Origin: CAZVLE01 sp964627855
GTDB taxonomy: Bacteria > Bacillota > Dethiobacteria > DTU022
DNA: 15,080 bases
Assembly (NCBI GenBank): GCA_964627855.1
Contig: CAZVLE010000026.1
Span: forward strand, 1-15,080
Direction of reading: 5' to 3'
The notes beneath the pieces are model-generated. The model worked only from the letters and a program-made list of their open reading frames with translations, had not been told where the DNA came from and did no database searches. Shown piece after piece: positions 14,466-15,080 of the stretch. Every line of letters begins with the position of its first letter. The first letter of the stretch is position 1. Both the position numbers and the translations under genes were made by a program.

Positions 14466-14493
14466 ACTATAGCATAGCAATGCCCTCATTGAA
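14466..14493 (-). promoter_or_regulatory. Possible promoter of the molybdenum hydroxylase operon
   Basis: On the minus strand TTCAAT (14488-14493) and TATAGT (14466-14471) are 16 bases apart in a very AT-rich stretch 75-100 bases before the large-subunit ATG; TATAAT three bases further on is another -10 choice. The -35 is weak. The 12-mer ATGCTATAGTAT here also occurs in the metY leader. Confidence 0.33.
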
Positions 14494-14499
14494 TTATAG

Positions 14500-14789
14500 C
14501 CTGAAATAGCGAACCTTGACCTTTATGCTATAATGGTACCGGCTAGGAAAGTCGGCGGCGATTTTTATGACTTCTTCCCGCTCAATAACAGGTATTTTTG
14601 TTTCAGCATCGGCGGGGAGAACTTTTTGGCAATGAGAGATTCTTTAAAATCATGAACCAGGACAGGGAATTAAAAGCACGTCACTTGATTGAAAAGATAC
14701 AGATAAACGTAGAGAGCTTTGTCGGGGTCACTCCGGCATCGGATGATCTAACCATGCTGGCCCTTACTTTAACAGGCCTCAGAACTTAA
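14500..14789 (+). pseudogene. SpoIIE/RsbU-type PP2C phosphatase remnant
   Basis: Two pieces of a sigma-factor-regulation phosphatase domain lie in different frames. Piece one (frame of 14500, about 14500-14616) reads NLDLYAIMVPARKVGGDFYD and a little beyond, the usual start of the domain with the first metal-site region GGDFYD. Piece two (frame of 14598, about 14604-14789) reads GELFGNERFF, then ARHLIEKI, then TPASDDLTMLAL, the usual end of the domain with its last metal aspartates. The intervening core, about 130 residues with the GD-x-SG-x-G motif, is missing, as are all upstream sensor domains; a stop lies just before piece one at 14497. The gene is therefore dead by truncation plus an out-of-frame internal deletion. 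Confidence 0.8.
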
Positions 14790-14829
14790 GCAGTCAGATG
14801 CTTGAGCAATGATTACAGCAGAAAGGACC

Positions 14830-15080
14830 ATGCGAATGAAAGAGCAAATACTCTCTTTGTTTCGAGAAATACCGGGTTTCTTTACTGATAAGATAAATAA
14901 CCATAAATTGATCACTATTTCATTTCTGGTAGTCGCCCTGCTGCTGCCACCCTTTTTGCTTTTCCATCAACATCGCATCAGTAACCAGCTTTATGTCGTC
15001 TACATGGACGATCTGGAACTGGGTATTGTTGAAGAGGAGCGAGATGTTGAACTCTTTCTGGCCGACCTGGTTGAAAGATG
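14830..15080 (+). CDS. Single-pass membrane protein, N-terminus only (partial)
   Basis: An open frame runs from ATG 14830, with AAAGGA five to six bases upstream, off the right edge (83 full codons, no stop). A basic, amphipathic start of about 26 residues precedes one hydrophobic helix (about 27-43, ITISFLVVALLLPPFLLF), followed by an extracytoplasmic part reading YVVYMDDLELGIVEEERDVE. That last pattern, a short strand then a glycine-isoleucine-valine strand and an acidic helix, resembles the membrane-proximal part of clostridial G5/LysM/M23 cell-wall peptidases. The catalytic part is outside the window, so the family is a guess; the membrane topology is visible. Confidence 0.7.
   Translation, partial: MRMKEQILSLFREIPGFFTDKINNHKLITISFLVVALLLPPFLLFHQHRISNQLYVVYMDDLELGIVEEERDVELFLADLVER

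Noticed and set aside
1..15080. CRISPR arrays, tRNA or rRNA genes, complete insertion sequences
   Set aside because: No regularly spaced repeats, cloverleaf sequences, rRNA segments or transposase genes were recognised on either strand.

Overview
The window looks like a chromosomal segment of an anaerobic bacterium, most likely of the Bacillota (Clostridia-type). Supporting this are strong purine-rich ribosome binding sites, TTGACA/TATNAT promoters with 17-bp spacing, an Rrf2-type regulator beside cysteine synthase, a mercury-methylation pair known only from anaerobes, and an oxygen-sensitive-type iron-sulfur/molybdenum enzyme. The phylum is an inference from gene content; no rRNA or other marker is present.

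Layout. (1) 1-1818, minus strand: the start of a sensor kinase, its OmpR-type response regulator, a gene-poor gap, and a spermidine-synthase-fold protein whose catalytic motif is altered. (2) 1930-3999, plus strand: the centre of interest. A near-consensus promoter overlaps two tandem copies of a 13-bp palindrome and drives a Cys-rich MarR-family regulator, followed without a gap by hgcA (corrinoid membrane protein with the N-V-W-C-A-A-G-K motif) and then hgcB (2x[4Fe-4S] ferredoxin). These are the two genes needed to methylate inorganic mercury. (3) 4079-9185: sulfur amino acid block. Convergent to hgcB is cysK. An Rrf2 regulator is divergent from a metY-metX-metW operon that makes homocysteine by direct sulfhydrylation. 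The metY leader holds a tight palindrome and an unrecorded 47-codon Cys-rich ORF with alternative hairpins, a candidate attenuation device. (4) 9278-10657: a 14-helix-type MFS exporter. (5) 10723-14392, minus strand: a three-subunit xanthine-dehydrogenase-type molybdenum hydroxylase in the order large, FAD, 2Fe-2S, with 4-bp stop/start overlaps. (6) 14500-15080: a decayed SpoIIE/RsbU-type phosphatase remnant missing its core, then the N-terminus of a single-pass membrane protein that runs off the end.

How it may work together. HgcA passes a methyl group from its corrinoid to Hg(II), and HgcB re-reduces the corrinoid. The MarR protein probably represses its own operon through the tandem operator and, given its vicinal cysteines, may sense a thiophilic metal or metalloid. 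The adjacent cysteine and homocysteine genes supply thiols that control mercury uptake and availability in the cell, so the neighbourhood is suggestive, although no shared regulation between the two blocks is visible.
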